From NCBI GenBank assembly GCA_964397565.1, contig CAYNJC010000017.1, positions 1-64,000 of the forward strand: 64,000 nt of DNA, in the 5' to 3' direction. Of the stretch, positions 48,489 to 57,693 are shown one piece after another (position 1 is the stretch's first letter; every line of letters starts with the position of its first letter). A program made the translations under genes and the position numbers. The notes under the pieces are model-generated. The model worked only from the letters and a program-made list of their open reading frames with translations. It was not told the origin of the DNA and did not search any database. This DNA is from JAPLST01 sp964397565. GTDB lineage: Bacteria; Auribacterota; UBA3054; JAPLST01.

Positions 48489-49802
48489 TCAGCGCGTGAT
48501 TTCCGCACCCGGGTAGAAATACAGCACAATCTGCTTGTAGGTGTAGCCGCGGTCGGCCATGCCCTTGCTGCTCCACTGGCACAAGCCGACGCCGTGGCCC
48601 CAGCCGCGCCCGGCAAATTCGAGTCGGTCGCCGCGGATGGCCACATTGAAGAGGGTTGACTTCAGTTTGTCATAACCGAGGATGCGGCGGCAGTCTTCGC
48701 CGCTGAGCTCGCACGCGCCGCGCGCCGAGCTGAACTGCAGGCGCGCCACGCGCCCGCTTGGGTAGCGCTGCAGGACGCGGACAGCGGTGATCGGCCCGCC
48801 CGGCGCCTTGCCATCCTGGCGCAGTTTTTCGCCACAGTTGAGCAGCGCCACGGAATAGCGCCAGAAATGATGCGGCGAATCGTTTTCAAAGTTGGAGCTG
48901 ACCCCGCGCGGGCTGTTCTTCACATCCGGGAAAATCAAGCGGGCCTCCTCGGTGCGGCCGCCGCAACTGGTGTGGAAGAATGTGCACAGGACATCGCCAT
49001 TATACGAGAGAATCTCACCGCGTGTGTCCTGCACGGCCTTGCTGGTGCGCGGGTCTTCGGCACTGGCGCCGCCATAGAGTTGATGCATCGGCGCGATCAG
49101 ATCATAATCATTCTTGCTGCCGTGGCGCATGTGATAGACGGCGAAACTGCGGCTGGCCACCGCTTGCGCGCACAGGGCCGCGTCCGGCCACGACGCGAAC
49201 GTCTCGCGCGGAACCACGCCCATCAGATACTCTTCCAGATCAAGGTTGTTGACCACCGTCAGCGTGCCGGCCTTGCCGACCAGTTCAAGCGCGCCGCGAT
49301 ACAAGGTATTGTTGACCCACAGGCTTTGCGGCATATCCGGCACGATGGCCAGGCGGGACGTGCCCAGTGCGCGGCCGTTCATGACAATGCCGCCGCCCGC
49401 ACTTGTGCAGGTGGCGGCCAGGGTCGCAAAGCGTTCCACGGTGCGGCGCCGCACGCGGTCATACAGCACGCCCGGCCCGGCAACTTTGAGCGTGACACTC
49501 GGCGCATTCAGCGCCAGCGCGACGCGCACCGTCTGGCGCGGCGCGGGTGCACGAATGGCCTCGCCAATCGGCCCGGGCAGCGCCTCACGCATGCTGCTGC
49601 AGCCAGCCAGCAGCAGGGCAACCGTAGCAAGCACGAGCGCCGCCGGGCCGGTGGCGCCAGACCCAGCTCCGGCAACGCGCAGCATCTGCAGATAACGCGG
49701 CGGGACGCCGCGTCTACTGTGCAGCGTCGTCAGCACAGGGTTCGCGGGAGCGCCTGCGTCTGGCGGGCACGGCCAATACTTACATCGCGGGTACAGTGTC
49801 AT
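48489..49802 (-). CDS. SpoIID/LytB domain lipoprotein
   Basis: 437 aa. A lipobox L-A-G-C follows a hydrophobic stretch at about residues 53-68, with a long basic N-terminus before it. The SpoIID domain (about 165-435) has LEEYLMGVVPRE, AVASRSFAVYHM, FFHTSCGG and WGHGVGLCQW. SpoIID-type enzymes are lytic transglycosylases acting on peptidoglycan glycan strands. ATG 49802 overlaps the lepB stop (ATGA); an internal ATG at 49685 would give a more usual signal peptide and may be the real start. Operon: lepB-spoIID-like. Confidence 0.85.
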   Translation of the reverse strand: MTLYPRCKYWPCPPDAGAPANPVLTTLHSRRGVPPRYLQMLRVAGAGSGATGPAALVLATVALLLAGCSSMREALPGPIGEAIRAPAPRQTVRVALALNAPSVTLKVAGPGVLYDRVRRRTVERFATLAATCTSAGGGIVMNGRALGTSRLAIVPDMPQSLWVNNTLYRGALELVGKAGTLTVVNNLDLEEYLMGVVPRETFASWPDAALCAQAVASRSFAVYHMRHGSKNDYDLIAPMHQLYGGASAEDPRTSKAVQDTRGEILSYNGDVLCTFFHTSCGGRTEEARLIFPDVKNSPRGVSSNFENDSPHHFWRYSVALLNCGEKLRQDGKAPGGPITAVRVLQRYPSGRVARLQFSSARGACELSGEDCRRILGYDKLKSTLFNVAIRGDRLEFAGRGWGHGVGLCQWSSKGMADRGYTYKQIVLYFYPGAEITR

Positions 49803-50812
49803 CGCACCAGGCGAATACGCTTGATCGGCAGATACACGACCCAGGCCTTGCCCTTGACCAATTCAAGCGGCGCAAAGCCCCAGTAGCGACTGTCCAGCGA
49901 ATGCGCGCTGTTGTCGCCCATCATGAAGAAGCAATTCGTCGGCACGCGCACTTCGCTTTCAATCGGATCGCCAATGCTGGCGCTGCGCTGCATGCCCGCC
50001 TCAACCTCGCGATAGCGCGTGCCATTGACATAGACCGCATCCTTGATCGCCGTGCAGCCAGTCTCTTCCATCAGCTTGAGCAATTGCATGCGCGCATAGG
50101 GCGAGACCAGCTCCACCAGCAGTTCGCCATTATTGCGCAACGTGCCGATGAGTTGCGGCAGCGTGGGCGCGCCCCGCGGGCTATTCAATATTTTGCAGAC
50201 AGCGGATGCCATCGTCGGATTAGTTGCCAGGATATTTGCCAGCTTATTTTCCATAATTTTGGACACTTGGCGGCGCACTTCCGCATAATGCGTGGACAGC
50301 AGGCCGACATTCGAATAACGCACATAGCTGGCCGTGGCCGGCGAGTTGGTGACGATCCAGCCATTCACAAACAGGTGCCCGTCACGGATGGTCACGCGGT
50401 CGCCGGATGCGCCGGCACAGCGCTTGATGTAGTCGATCGCCGGATCAACCGGGTTTTCGAACACCACCACATCGCCGACGCGCGGCGCGTGCATGCCGCC
50501 AAAGCACAAGCGCTGATAGGGCATCTGAATGCGCCAGTTCAGCAGCGGCACTTTGATCGTGCCGCTCAACCCATAGGGAAAGCGCAGCACCAGCAGATGA
50601 TCGCCAAAGCCGCGGCCCAGGTCATTCGCCCCATACAACGTTGGTTCCATCGAACCGGTCGGAATCTTAAACAGCTCGATCGTGTTGGATTTGATGAACA
50701 ACGCCAGCGGAATAATGATCAGCAATTGGAGGATAGTCGAGAGCGCGTGGCGCCAGCCGCTCGGCGGCGGCGCGGCGGGCGTGGCGGGCATACGGGGAAC
50801 GGCAGCTTTCAT
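49799..50812 (-). CDS. lepB: Signal peptidase I
   Basis: 337-aa inner-membrane Ser/Lys peptidase that cuts signal peptides. One TM helix (about 24-42), then catalytic S54 (IPTGSMEPTL) and K130 (DYIKRCAG), and the C-terminal box MGDNSAHSLDSRYWG. Between the Lys box and the last box lies an insertion of roughly 100 residues (about 150-260) that is absent from E. coli-length relatives. ATG 50812 has AGGA upstream; the longer TTG start at 50818 is less likely. TATAAT lies about 35 nt upstream (50851-50846) but without a clear -35 box. Confidence 0.93.
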   Translation of the reverse strand: MKAAVPRMPATPAAPPPSGWRHALSTILQLLIIIPLALFIKSNTIELFKIPTGSMEPTLYGANDLGRGFGDHLLVLRFPYGLSGTIKVPLLNWRIQMPYQRLCFGGMHAPRVGDVVVFENPVDPAIDYIKRCAGASGDRVTIRDGHLFVNGWIVTNSPATASYVRYSNVGLLSTHYAEVRRQVSKIMENKLANILATNPTMASAVCKILNSPRGAPTLPQLIGTLRNNGELLVELVSPYARMQLLKLMEETGCTAIKDAVYVNGTRYREVEAGMQRSASIGDPIESEVRVPTNCFFMMGDNSAHSLDSRYWGFAPLELVKGKAWVVYLPIKRIRLVR

Positions 50813-51418
50813 GCACAAGTCCTATCGGTGAAAACAAAAAGGATATTATACAATTTTTGTCCGATTTTGGCTTGCCAACATTGCCCGCTGTAACGCCAAC
50901 ACGGCAGCGCAGTAGAATTATACGCCGGGCACGGCTGCGCGCCGCACGCACTTCCGCGCGATGTGCTGCACGCCGCACGCCGTGCGTCGGCTACGGGCAG
51001 AGATACCAGTTCCGCGCCCATCCCGCAATGTAGCCGCGGAACGGCGTTCCGCGTGATGTGCTGCACGCCGCACGCCGTGCGGCGATGGGAGCGCCGATCG
51101 CCGGATCGGCTGAAGGTAAGTGCGATCTCCCGATCGCATCCCTTGTCGCACGGGCGGGATATGGAAATCCCGCCGCCACTCAGCGGCACGGGCGTGCCGC
51201 GCTCCCCTCGGCAGCCGGCCGGCGGAGCGGCGTTCCGCGTGATGTGCTGCACGCCGCACGCCGTGCGTCGGCTACGGGCAGAGATACGCGAGCGGCGCGA
51301 AGGAAAAGCCGATCATCGCTTTTTGAAGCATGCAACACTTGATGTTTTTCTTGTTCTGCATTCATCATTCATCATTCATCACTCATCATTCATCATTTCT
51401 GCAGAACCCTGAATCTCT
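50813..51418. other. Repeat-filled gap with three R-units and module C
   Basis: 606 bp: lepB -10 region, three copies of a unit containing GTGCTGCACGCCGCACGCCG (50952-51006, 51047-51082, 51232-51288) and the inverted four-hairpin module C (51087-51210) splitting unit 2 from unit 3. Then a run of imperfect TCATCATTCATCA repeats at about 51360-51400. No gene. Confidence 0.7.
51087..51210 (-). repeat. Four-hairpin module, inverted copy C (short form)
   Basis: Reverse complement matches modules A and B but lacks most of the connector (about 80 nt) between hairpins 2 and 3. Stems of hairpins 1, 2 and 4 are retained with changed loops. Confidence 0.75.
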
Positions 51419-52531
51419 TCAGCCGCAGGGTCGCGGGAGGCGCTGCGCCTTGCGGGCGGTCACGCAATAGAGTCCTTCGCCGGCGTGCGCCGACCGGAAA
51501 CACAGATTGCACGAGATACACGCCGCCGGCGCACGATCACCCGCCTGCCAGCGGTTGGCCAAGTCCGGCTCGCGAATCAGCGGCCGGCTCAACGCCACAA
51601 AATCCGTCACACCGGTCGCCACCAATTCCTCGGCGATGGCAACGTCGCGAATGCCGCCGACCAGCAGGAGCGGCACGCGCACGTGCTGCCGGCATAGCAC
51701 GGCGGCTTCGCGATAATACACGGACTGGAGTTTGCCGCGGCGGACGGGTGAGTTGTTCCCCGAGTAGCGCGTTCCGCCGCTGAGCTCGATGGCGGAAATG
51801 CCCGCCTGCTCGAGCAGCCGGGCGAGCATGCACATGTCCGCGCGGGTCAATCCCTCCTCCACAAAATCTTCTGAATTAATCTTGACCAACACGAGATAGT
51901 CATGGCCAACCGCGGCGCGCACGGCCGTGACGGTCTCGACGACGATCCGGGCCCGCTGGTCAAGCGTCCCGCCGTAGTCATCGCTGCGCTTGTTGAAATA
52001 GCCGGACAGGAACTGGCTCAGCAGATAGCCGTGCGCGGCATGAATCTGCACCCCGTCGAACCCGGCGCGTTGGGCGCGCCCGGCGGCGGCGGCAAACGCG
52101 CGGACCACAGCCAGGATTTCGTCAACGGTCATGCCGCGCGCGTCATCACCATTGCCGTTTTTCATTGGGGAGGGACCGCGCGGTGGCAGGCCGGTCAGTT
52201 GCGGCAACGCCTCGCTGCCGGCGTGCGCCAGTTGCAGAACGACTCGGCCGCCGGCCGCATGCACAGCGTTGGCCATGGCGGTCAACCCGGGCAGCATGGC
52301 GTCCGTATGCACGCCTAGTTTGCCGGGACTGGCCTGGCCTTCGGGACTGACGAACGCATGGCCGGAAATGATCAAGCCCACGCCACCGCGCGCCAGGGCC
52401 GTCATCATGTCCATCAGCGCCGGCGTGACTGTGCCATCCGGCGCGGCCATACCTTCCCAAGTAGCCGAGCGCACCAGGCGATTAGGCAGCGGCAGCGAAC
52501 CGATGGTTGTCTTTTCAAAAAGAGCGGGCAT
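51419..52531 (-). CDS. NADH:flavin oxidoreductase (Old Yellow Enzyme family) with Fe-S cluster motif
   Basis: 370-aa FMN-binding TIM barrel. LPLPNRLVRSATWEG start, HAGSEALPQL, and FDGVQIHAAHGYLLSQFLSGYFNKRSDDYGG are the OYE family boxes. The C-terminal C338-x2-C341-x2-C344-x11-C356 would hold a [4Fe-4S] cluster as in dienoyl-CoA reductase-like members, but the FAD/NAD domain of those proteins is absent. ATG 52531 with AGGA upstream is chosen over ATG 52576. It lies 45 bp downstream of the UroD-thioredoxin gene on the same strand; the two may be an operon. Substrate unknown. Confidence 0.88.
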   Translation of the reverse strand: MPALFEKTTIGSLPLPNRLVRSATWEGMAAPDGTVTPALMDMMTALARGGVGLIISGHAFVSPEGQASPGKLGVHTDAMLPGLTAMANAVHAAGGRVVLQLAHAGSEALPQLTGLPPRGPSPMKNGNGDDARGMTVDEILAVVRAFAAAAGRAQRAGFDGVQIHAAHGYLLSQFLSGYFNKRSDDYGGTLDQRARIVVETVTAVRAAVGHDYLVLVKINSEDFVEEGLTRADMCMLARLLEQAGISAIELSGGTRYSGNNSPVRRGKLQSVYYREAAVLCRQHVRVPLLLVGGIRDVAIAEELVATGVTDFVALSRPLIREPDLANRWQAGDRAPAACISCNLCFRSAHAGEGLYCVTARKAQRLPRPCG

Positions 52532-52576
52532 AATTCTTTTTCCTACGGTCTTAACTTGAAACTTGGCGCCAGGCAC

Positions 52577-54202
52577 CTACAAGCGCAGATCTTTGAGCCA
52601 TTCCTTGATGATGTCAACGGACGGGACTTTGCCGACCGATTTCACGGCCGACTGCACCGTGATCACCGCCGGCGTCGCGTCCACCTCATAGCGCGCGATT
52701 TCCTCCGGCGCTTGCACCCATTCGACCGGCACATTAATGCCCAATTCTTTGATTGCCTGCGCAATATTGCCCTTGATCTCGTCGCAGACGGCGCCGTCGC
52801 CGCCCAGCACGAGCACTTTGCAGGTGTACTGCTTGAAGTAGCGGCGCACTTTGCGGTTGAGCCGCTCCTGGATCGCGCGCACCAATTCATCGCGGCTGGG
52901 AATCCGGCTGACAAAGACAATTTCGCCGTCAATGCAAATCGTCGGCACGTTGCGCACCATCATGGCGGCCATGAATTCGACCGACTCGGGTATTTTGATT
53001 TTGTGCTCACGCCAGATGATCAGATCCTCGAACAGCGGCGCCACATTTTTGACGGCCTCGACCATGTACTGGCACGGCGCGCAGGCCTCCGAATCGAGCG
53101 TGATGACGTCCACGACCACCTTATCCAGTGTGCCGTAGTCGCTCATATCGAGGTCGCTGTGGGCTTCGATGTGCGACTGCAACAGGGTGCGCGCGATGTC
53201 CTGCTGATACGTATCGCGCACGAGCTGGCCGATCACCTCGAGATTCGCCGGCGGGGTTGCATACGGAATGTCGCAGCCGGGTGCCAGCACATACCCCTGT
53301 CCACCACCGGCACTCATGCATTCGATCGCATTGCGCAGGCAGTCCTCTTTCTTGCCGAACAACAGTACGACCGTCAGTTGCAGATTGCCGCCACAGGAAA
53401 TGCCGTGGCGGGCGCACGCATCGCGCACAAAGCTGAGCTGGATGTTTTCATCAATCGAGATGTTGTCCGGTTTGGTGCGGCACATCTCCTCAATGTTGGC
53501 CTGGGCGTGGCCGCAGACAAAGAACGACGAGAGCTTGCCGTGGGCGCGAATGGCGTTGAAGATCGGTGTGACAAACGGCGTGACGAACTCGTGGAAATGT
53601 TCCGGGCCGATCTGGCTGGTCATCGGGTCCACCATCGCGATGACATCGCAGCCGGCATCCATATAATAGCCCGCCACAGCCAACGCAACCTCGCGGCAGA
53701 AGCCCAGCACCTCGCGCATTTTTTGCGGATCATCATACATCAGCATGAAGACATGTGGCCCGAGCAGGTGCAGCGCGAGCGTGAACGGGCCGGTGATCAG
53801 GCCATACAAGGCGGTCGCCGGCTGTTGCGCGGCCAGCCGGCGCGCGGCTTCCAGCACGATCGGCAGCCGGCCTTCGTCGGCGCGCGGCACATGCAGGTCG
53901 GCCAGTGCACGGCTGAGCAATGGATGGGACGCGACGGCGGGCGGGTTTTCGTCGGCCCAGACCAGATCGCAGCCGAGAATTTCGGCTTCGATCTGCAAAT
54001 CGAACGTGACCGGAATGCCGTCCGCGTGATAGCGCTGGATGGCCGCAACGGCGCCGCGCACGATCAGATCCGCAGACAGAAAATAGTCGCGCGCGCTGAC
54101 GTTCAGCAACGCCGCGCCATGACAACCAACAAACGGCACCCACGGCACGCGCGCCGTCGGCTGATTGCGCAGGGCCGCCAAGACGAGCTCCTTGCCATTC
54201 AT
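52577..54202 (-). CDS. UroD/MtaA-like methyltransferase fused to thioredoxin-like domains
   Basis: 541 aa. Residues 1-345 form a uroporphyrinogen decarboxylase-fold methyltransferase of the MtaA/CmuA type (LITGPFTLALHLLGPH, FFVCGHAQANIEEM, GYVLAPGCDIP), with His/Cys residues suited to Zn and thiol activation. Residues about 360-450 form a thioredoxin-like domain with C374-A-P-C377, and 455-541 resemble a second, Cys-poor thioredoxin-like domain. MtaA/CmuA proteins move methyl groups from corrinoid proteins to coenzyme M or folate; the fusion suggests thiol-redox coupling. No corrinoid protein gene is adjacent. The start is clear (MNGKELVLAALRN), with CAGGAG upstream. Confidence 0.82.
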   Translation of the reverse strand: MNGKELVLAALRNQPTARVPWVPFVGCHGAALLNVSARDYFLSADLIVRGAVAAIQRYHADGIPVTFDLQIEAEILGCDLVWADENPPAVASHPLLSRALADLHVPRADEGRLPIVLEAARRLAAQQPATALYGLITGPFTLALHLLGPHVFMLMYDDPQKMREVLGFCREVALAVAGYYMDAGCDVIAMVDPMTSQIGPEHFHEFVTPFVTPIFNAIRAHGKLSSFFVCGHAQANIEEMCRTKPDNISIDENIQLSFVRDACARHGISCGGNLQLTVVLLFGKKEDCLRNAIECMSAGGGQGYVLAPGCDIPYATPPANLEVIGQLVRDTYQQDIARTLLQSHIEAHSDLDMSDYGTLDKVVVDVITLDSEACAPCQYMVEAVKNVAPLFEDLIIWREHKIKIPESVEFMAAMMVRNVPTICIDGEIVFVSRIPSRDELVRAIQERLNRKVRRYFKQYTCKVLVLGGDGAVCDEIKGNIAQAIKELGINVPVEWVQAPEEIARYEVDATPAVITVQSAVKSVGKVPSVDIIKEWLKDLRL

Positions 54203-54811
54203 GCAAAACTCCTGGTAAGATTACTCTATCTATTGAACACAATTTCGCCATAATTCGCAACCGCACACAAACAAGGGCGGTGTGGGTGGGTGTCGCTGAC
54301 GCTGCGATAGCAGTCGCGCCAACGGCGCGGATGGATGGCGGAACCAGCCGGCTCGTCCCGCAGACCGCGCAGATGCTCGGTGCTGCCGCCGGGCTGCTGC
54401 TGCAAGTTCGTCATGCATCATTTCTTGCTGCTTGGAGTGCCGCTAAAAGCGGTATTCGCTATTCGTCATTCATCCCCCCCGCCCCGACAGGGCGGGAATG
54501 CAGGGAATGCGCCGTTACCCAGGGCGTTGCCCTGGGCTGGTATGCCCTGCCCCCTTGGGGCACCACTGCACTCCGCAATCACCCAGCCACATCGCACCCA
54601 AAATACCACTCACTATCGATATCTATCGGCCTTGCAGCACCTGCATTTCACGAATCGCCGGATCTGGGGGTGCATTTTCATTGACGTCCACAGGTGCTTT
54701 TTGCTATACTTATATAATTGTTTGCATGGTTTTTCATGTGCTCTTTCACGATGCAGTCGCATCGCCAGTTTGCCGCGCGATGGACTGCGATAGTACAACA
54801 ACCGGACTACT
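54203..54811. other. Gap with hairpin cluster and promoter
   Basis: 609 bp. A cluster of hairpins lies at 54440-54560: CCGCT-AAA-AGCGG, CCGCCC-CGACA-GGGCGG, CCCAGGGC-GTT-GCCCTGGG and GCCCC-CTT-GGGGC. Such elements are widespread in PVC intergenic DNA. The unit CGCCAACGGCGCGGATG (54318-54334) is shared with MITE copy 1. The promoter of the next gene is at 54681-54710. No gene. Confidence 0.65.
54681..54710 (+). promoter_or_regulatory. Promoter of the gingipain-like gene
   Basis: TTGACG (54681-54686), 18-bp spacer ending TTTTTGC, TATACT (54705-54710), about 100 nt before ATG 54812. Confidence 0.6.
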
Positions 54812-57529
54812 ATGAAGTTGATTGCATGGGCGCTGGTCGGCCTGGGATTGAGCGTGAGTGCGCCGGCGGCCACACTGACACACACCTTCTCATTCGCGCG
54901 TGCGGCCCTCAGTCTGACCCCGCAGGCCGACGGCACCGCCGTGATTCTGGCCGCAGAAGCACGGCCGTGCGACACGCCTGGCGCGCCATGGTTGCCAGCG
55001 GCGTATCGCACGCTGTTGCTGCCGGCCGGCGCGCGCGTGACCGCCGTGCATTGCGTCAGTGATGAAGCGCTGCTACAGACCGGCATCACGGTCGCACCCG
55101 CCCAGCCGCCGCAGCGCCGCAATGCGCCCAAGGCCGCCGTGACACCGGCACGCGCCGAGGCCTATGCGCGCGATACGCTGATGCCGCAACAGCAGGCGCA
55201 GTATCTTGAGACACAAACCATGCGCGGCTATACGCTGGTGGCGTTGCGCCTGAATCCGGTGCGCTACAACGCGGCGCAACGCGTGTTACATTTCGCGTCC
55301 GAGCTACGGGTGACGATCGAGTATGAGGTGACCACGCCAGCCGCGATGTCGGCGCGCAATCTGGAGGTCTTCGGCGCCATGGCGCGCGGCATGGCGGCCA
55401 ATCCGCAGTTGGCCGAGGCACGTCCCCAGACGATGCGCCTAGCTCCGCGCAATGCCGTGGATTATCTGATCATTACCTCACAGGCGCTTTCGAATGCCTT
55501 TGCCGCCCTGGCTGCGCAGCGCGCCGGGCGCGGCCTGTCTACCGCAATCATGACTGTCGAGGCCATCACCGCCGCCTATCCTGGTATGGATACCCAGCAG
55601 AAAATCCGCAACTGCATCACCAATTTTGTCTATGGCAAGGGCACCCTCTTTGTCGTGCTCGGCGGCGATGACACCGTCGTGCCGGATCGCGACTGTTATG
55701 TCACCGGTCCTGAACTTGAATCTCAAATGCCGACCGATTTATACTATTCCGGTTTGGACGGCACCTGGAACGCCGACGGTGATAGCAACTACGGCGAGAC
55801 CAACGACGGCGTGGACATGGCTCCGGATGTGCTTGTCGGGCGGATACCCGTGCGCACCGCGCAGCAGGCCACGGATTACATTAACAAAGTGATTGCATTT
55901 GAGAACAATCGCCCGACCGCACTGCTCGACAAAATGTTGCTGATCGGCACGGAGACGTGGGATACCTACACCGGCACCGGTCGGCCGACCGATCTGCTGA
56001 ACGACGGCCACGCTGAATTTCGCGCGGCCAACCACCCCAGTGTCAGCGATGCGGAGATCTGGGCGCGGCGCCTGTATCGCGACGGTATCACCCAGTACTG
56101 GCGCGCGGCCACGCTGTCGTGCTTTTTCGACACGCTGACCTCGTGGGACACGACCACCGCCGGGGATTACGCGCAGACGGCCGCGAATGTGCAATCAAAA
56201 ATGAATCTGGGCTGGGGCCAGGTCTTTTTCTCCGACCACGGCTATGAATCCGGCTGGGGCCTCGAAAGCGGCGATTACACGACCACGGAAGCCAGCACGC
56301 TCAACAATCGTGTCGTGCTGGTCTACACCGATGCCTGCCTGACCGGCCACTTTGATGGCAGCCCCGAGCCATGTTTCAGCGAGGGTTTCTTGCGCAACGC
56401 CAACAACGGCACGCTGAGCTATATTGGCTGCAGCCGCTATGGTTGGGGCGAGCCCGGCAGTTGGGATGGCGGGGCATCCACGGTCTATGCCTACAAATTC
56501 TATCAGCGCCTGTTGCAGCCGCGCAGCGTTACCATCGGCCAAGCGTTTGCACAGCACAAAGCCGACATGGCGCCGCAATGCACCGTTGAAGGCGCCGAGC
56601 GCTGGATTCAATTCGGCCTCAATTTGCAGGGTGATCCGGCGATCCAGTGGGGCCTTGTTGAAAGCAACAAGCCGCCGGTCTTGGCGCATATCGGCAACAA
56701 GGCTGTGTTGGCCGGCTCACTGCTCCAATTTCCCGTCAGCGCCCAAGACACTGTTGATGGCGACACCATCACGCTACAGGCCGCACCCCTGCCGGCCTGG
56801 GCTGCCTTTGCCGTGGTCAGTAACAAAGGCACCGTCAGCAGTGAGTTCAGCGGTGTGCCACCACAGCCCGGCATGTATGATCTGGTCTTCATCGCCCAGG
56901 ATAAGGACGGCGCAACCAGCGAGACCGTGCGGGTTGTGGCCGGTGCAACGGGGTTGGCGTCTGCGCTCTTGATTTCTCAATATGGCGAAGGCAGCAGCGG
57001 CAACAAATTCATCGAGCTCTACAACGGCACCAGCAATGCCATTGACCTCAGCGGCTATGTTGTGAAGCAGCAGATGAACGGTGCCGGTGCGTTCGCCAAT
57101 GATTTGACCTTGAGCGGGGTTTTGACCGCCAGCCACACCTATGTGATTGTCTGCAATCAGGCCAGCGACAGCTTGCGCGCCAAGGGCGACTTGGTCACCG
57201 GCAGCTTGTGTCTGCAATTCACCGGCAACGACGCCATCGGCGTGTTCACCACCGGCGCCACGTTGCTTGACGTGGTCGGCGAGCAGAACAGCAGCGCCAA
57301 CTGGGGGCGCGACCTGACACTGTGCCGCCGGCCGGAAGTGCACCAGCCCGCGCCGGTATATGCCGCCGTAGAATGGGACGTTTTGCCCAGCGATGATTGG
57401 GATGATGTCGGCCAGCACATGCTTGTTCCGGAGCCAGGTCTGCTTGTGGGCGGCCTGCTGGGCGGCTGGCTGTGGTTGCGCCGGCGCGGGCCTTCTGCCG
57501 GTGGCCAGCGGTGTTTTGTGCAGCACTGA
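54812..57529 (+). CDS. Gingipain-like C25 family cysteine protease with lamin-tail and PEP-CTERM
   Basis: 905-aa exported protease. A signal peptide (1-20), a propeptide/beta region (about 21-215), and the C25 catalytic domain (about 220-610: VDYLIITSQALSNAFAAL, FVVLGGDDTVVPDRD) with catalytic H476 (SDHGYESGW) and C509 (TDACLTGHFD). An Ig-like putative He_PIG domain (about 612-710), a lamin-tail domain (about 720-870: NKFIELYNGTSNAIDLSGY) and a PEP-CTERM tag (V-P-E-P, hydrophobic, W-L-R-R-R) follow. Clan CD proteases of this type cleave after Arg or Lys in Porphyromonas; specificity here is unknown. It is followed by two adhesin-like genes. Confidence 0.85.
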   Translation: MKLIAWALVGLGLSVSAPAATLTHTFSFARAALSLTPQADGTAVILAAEARPCDTPGAPWLPAAYRTLLLPAGARVTAVHCVSDEALLQTGITVAPAQPPQRRNAPKAAVTPARAEAYARDTLMPQQQAQYLETQTMRGYTLVALRLNPVRYNAAQRVLHFASELRVTIEYEVTTPAAMSARNLEVFGAMARGMAANPQLAEARPQTMRLAPRNAVDYLIITSQALSNAFAALAAQRAGRGLSTAIMTVEAITAAYPGMDTQQKIRNCITNFVYGKGTLFVVLGGDDTVVPDRDCYVTGPELESQMPTDLYYSGLDGTWNADGDSNYGETNDGVDMAPDVLVGRIPVRTAQQATDYINKVIAFENNRPTALLDKMLLIGTETWDTYTGTGRPTDLLNDGHAEFRAANHPSVSDAEIWARRLYRDGITQYWRAATLSCFFDTLTSWDTTTAGDYAQTAANVQSKMNLGWGQVFFSDHGYESGWGLESGDYTTTEASTLNNRVVLVYTDACLTGHFDGSPEPCFSEGFLRNANNGTLSYIGCSRYGWGEPGSWDGGASTVYAYKFYQRLLQPRSVTIGQAFAQHKADMAPQCTVEGAERWIQFGLNLQGDPAIQWGLVESNKPPVLAHIGNKAVLAGSLLQFPVSAQDTVDGDTITLQAAPLPAWAAFAVVSNKGTVSSEFSGVPPQPGMYDLVFIAQDKDGATSETVRVVAGATGLASALLISQYGEGSSGNKFIELYNGTSNAIDLSGYVVKQQMNGAGAFANDLTLSGVLTASHTYVIVCNQASDSLRAKGDLVTGSLCLQFTGNDAIGVFTTGATLLDVVGEQNSSANWGRDLTLCRRPEVHQPAPVYAAVEWDVLPSDDWDDVGQHMLVPEPGLLVGGLLGGWLWLRRRGPSAGGQRCFVQH

Positions 57530-57566
57530 TGCAGCAACAACCAACTCCGTGATTCTGCCCTTATCC

Positions 57567-57595
57567 TTGCTTTTTTTATGTGATTTTCGTACAGT
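57567..57595 (+). promoter_or_regulatory. Promoter of adhesin-like paralog 1
   Basis: TTGCTT (57567-57572), 17-bp spacer, TACAGT (57590-57595), about 92 nt leader before the ATG at 57694. Confidence 0.5.
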
Positions 57596-57630
57596 AGACC
57601 GATGTACCGTTCGTGTTTGGCACGTGTTCG

Positions 57631-57680
57631 GCGGTCATAGTTCGGTAACTTCTGGGTTGATGGATCGTTAACCATTTGAT
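57631..57680 (+). promoter_or_regulatory. Conserved 5' leader element, copy 1
   Basis: This 50-nt stretch matches 62019-62068 at about 46 positions (GCGGTCATAGTYCGGTAACT...), in the same place relative to the start codon. It may be a regulatory RNA segment or recent duplication. Confidence 0.5.
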
Positions 57681-57693
57681 GTGGAGCCGCAAC

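Noticed and set aside
57631..57680. Conserved leader considered as a cyclic-di-GMP riboswitch
   Set aside because: Hallmark conserved segments and the tetraloop-receptor arrangement of that class are not present.
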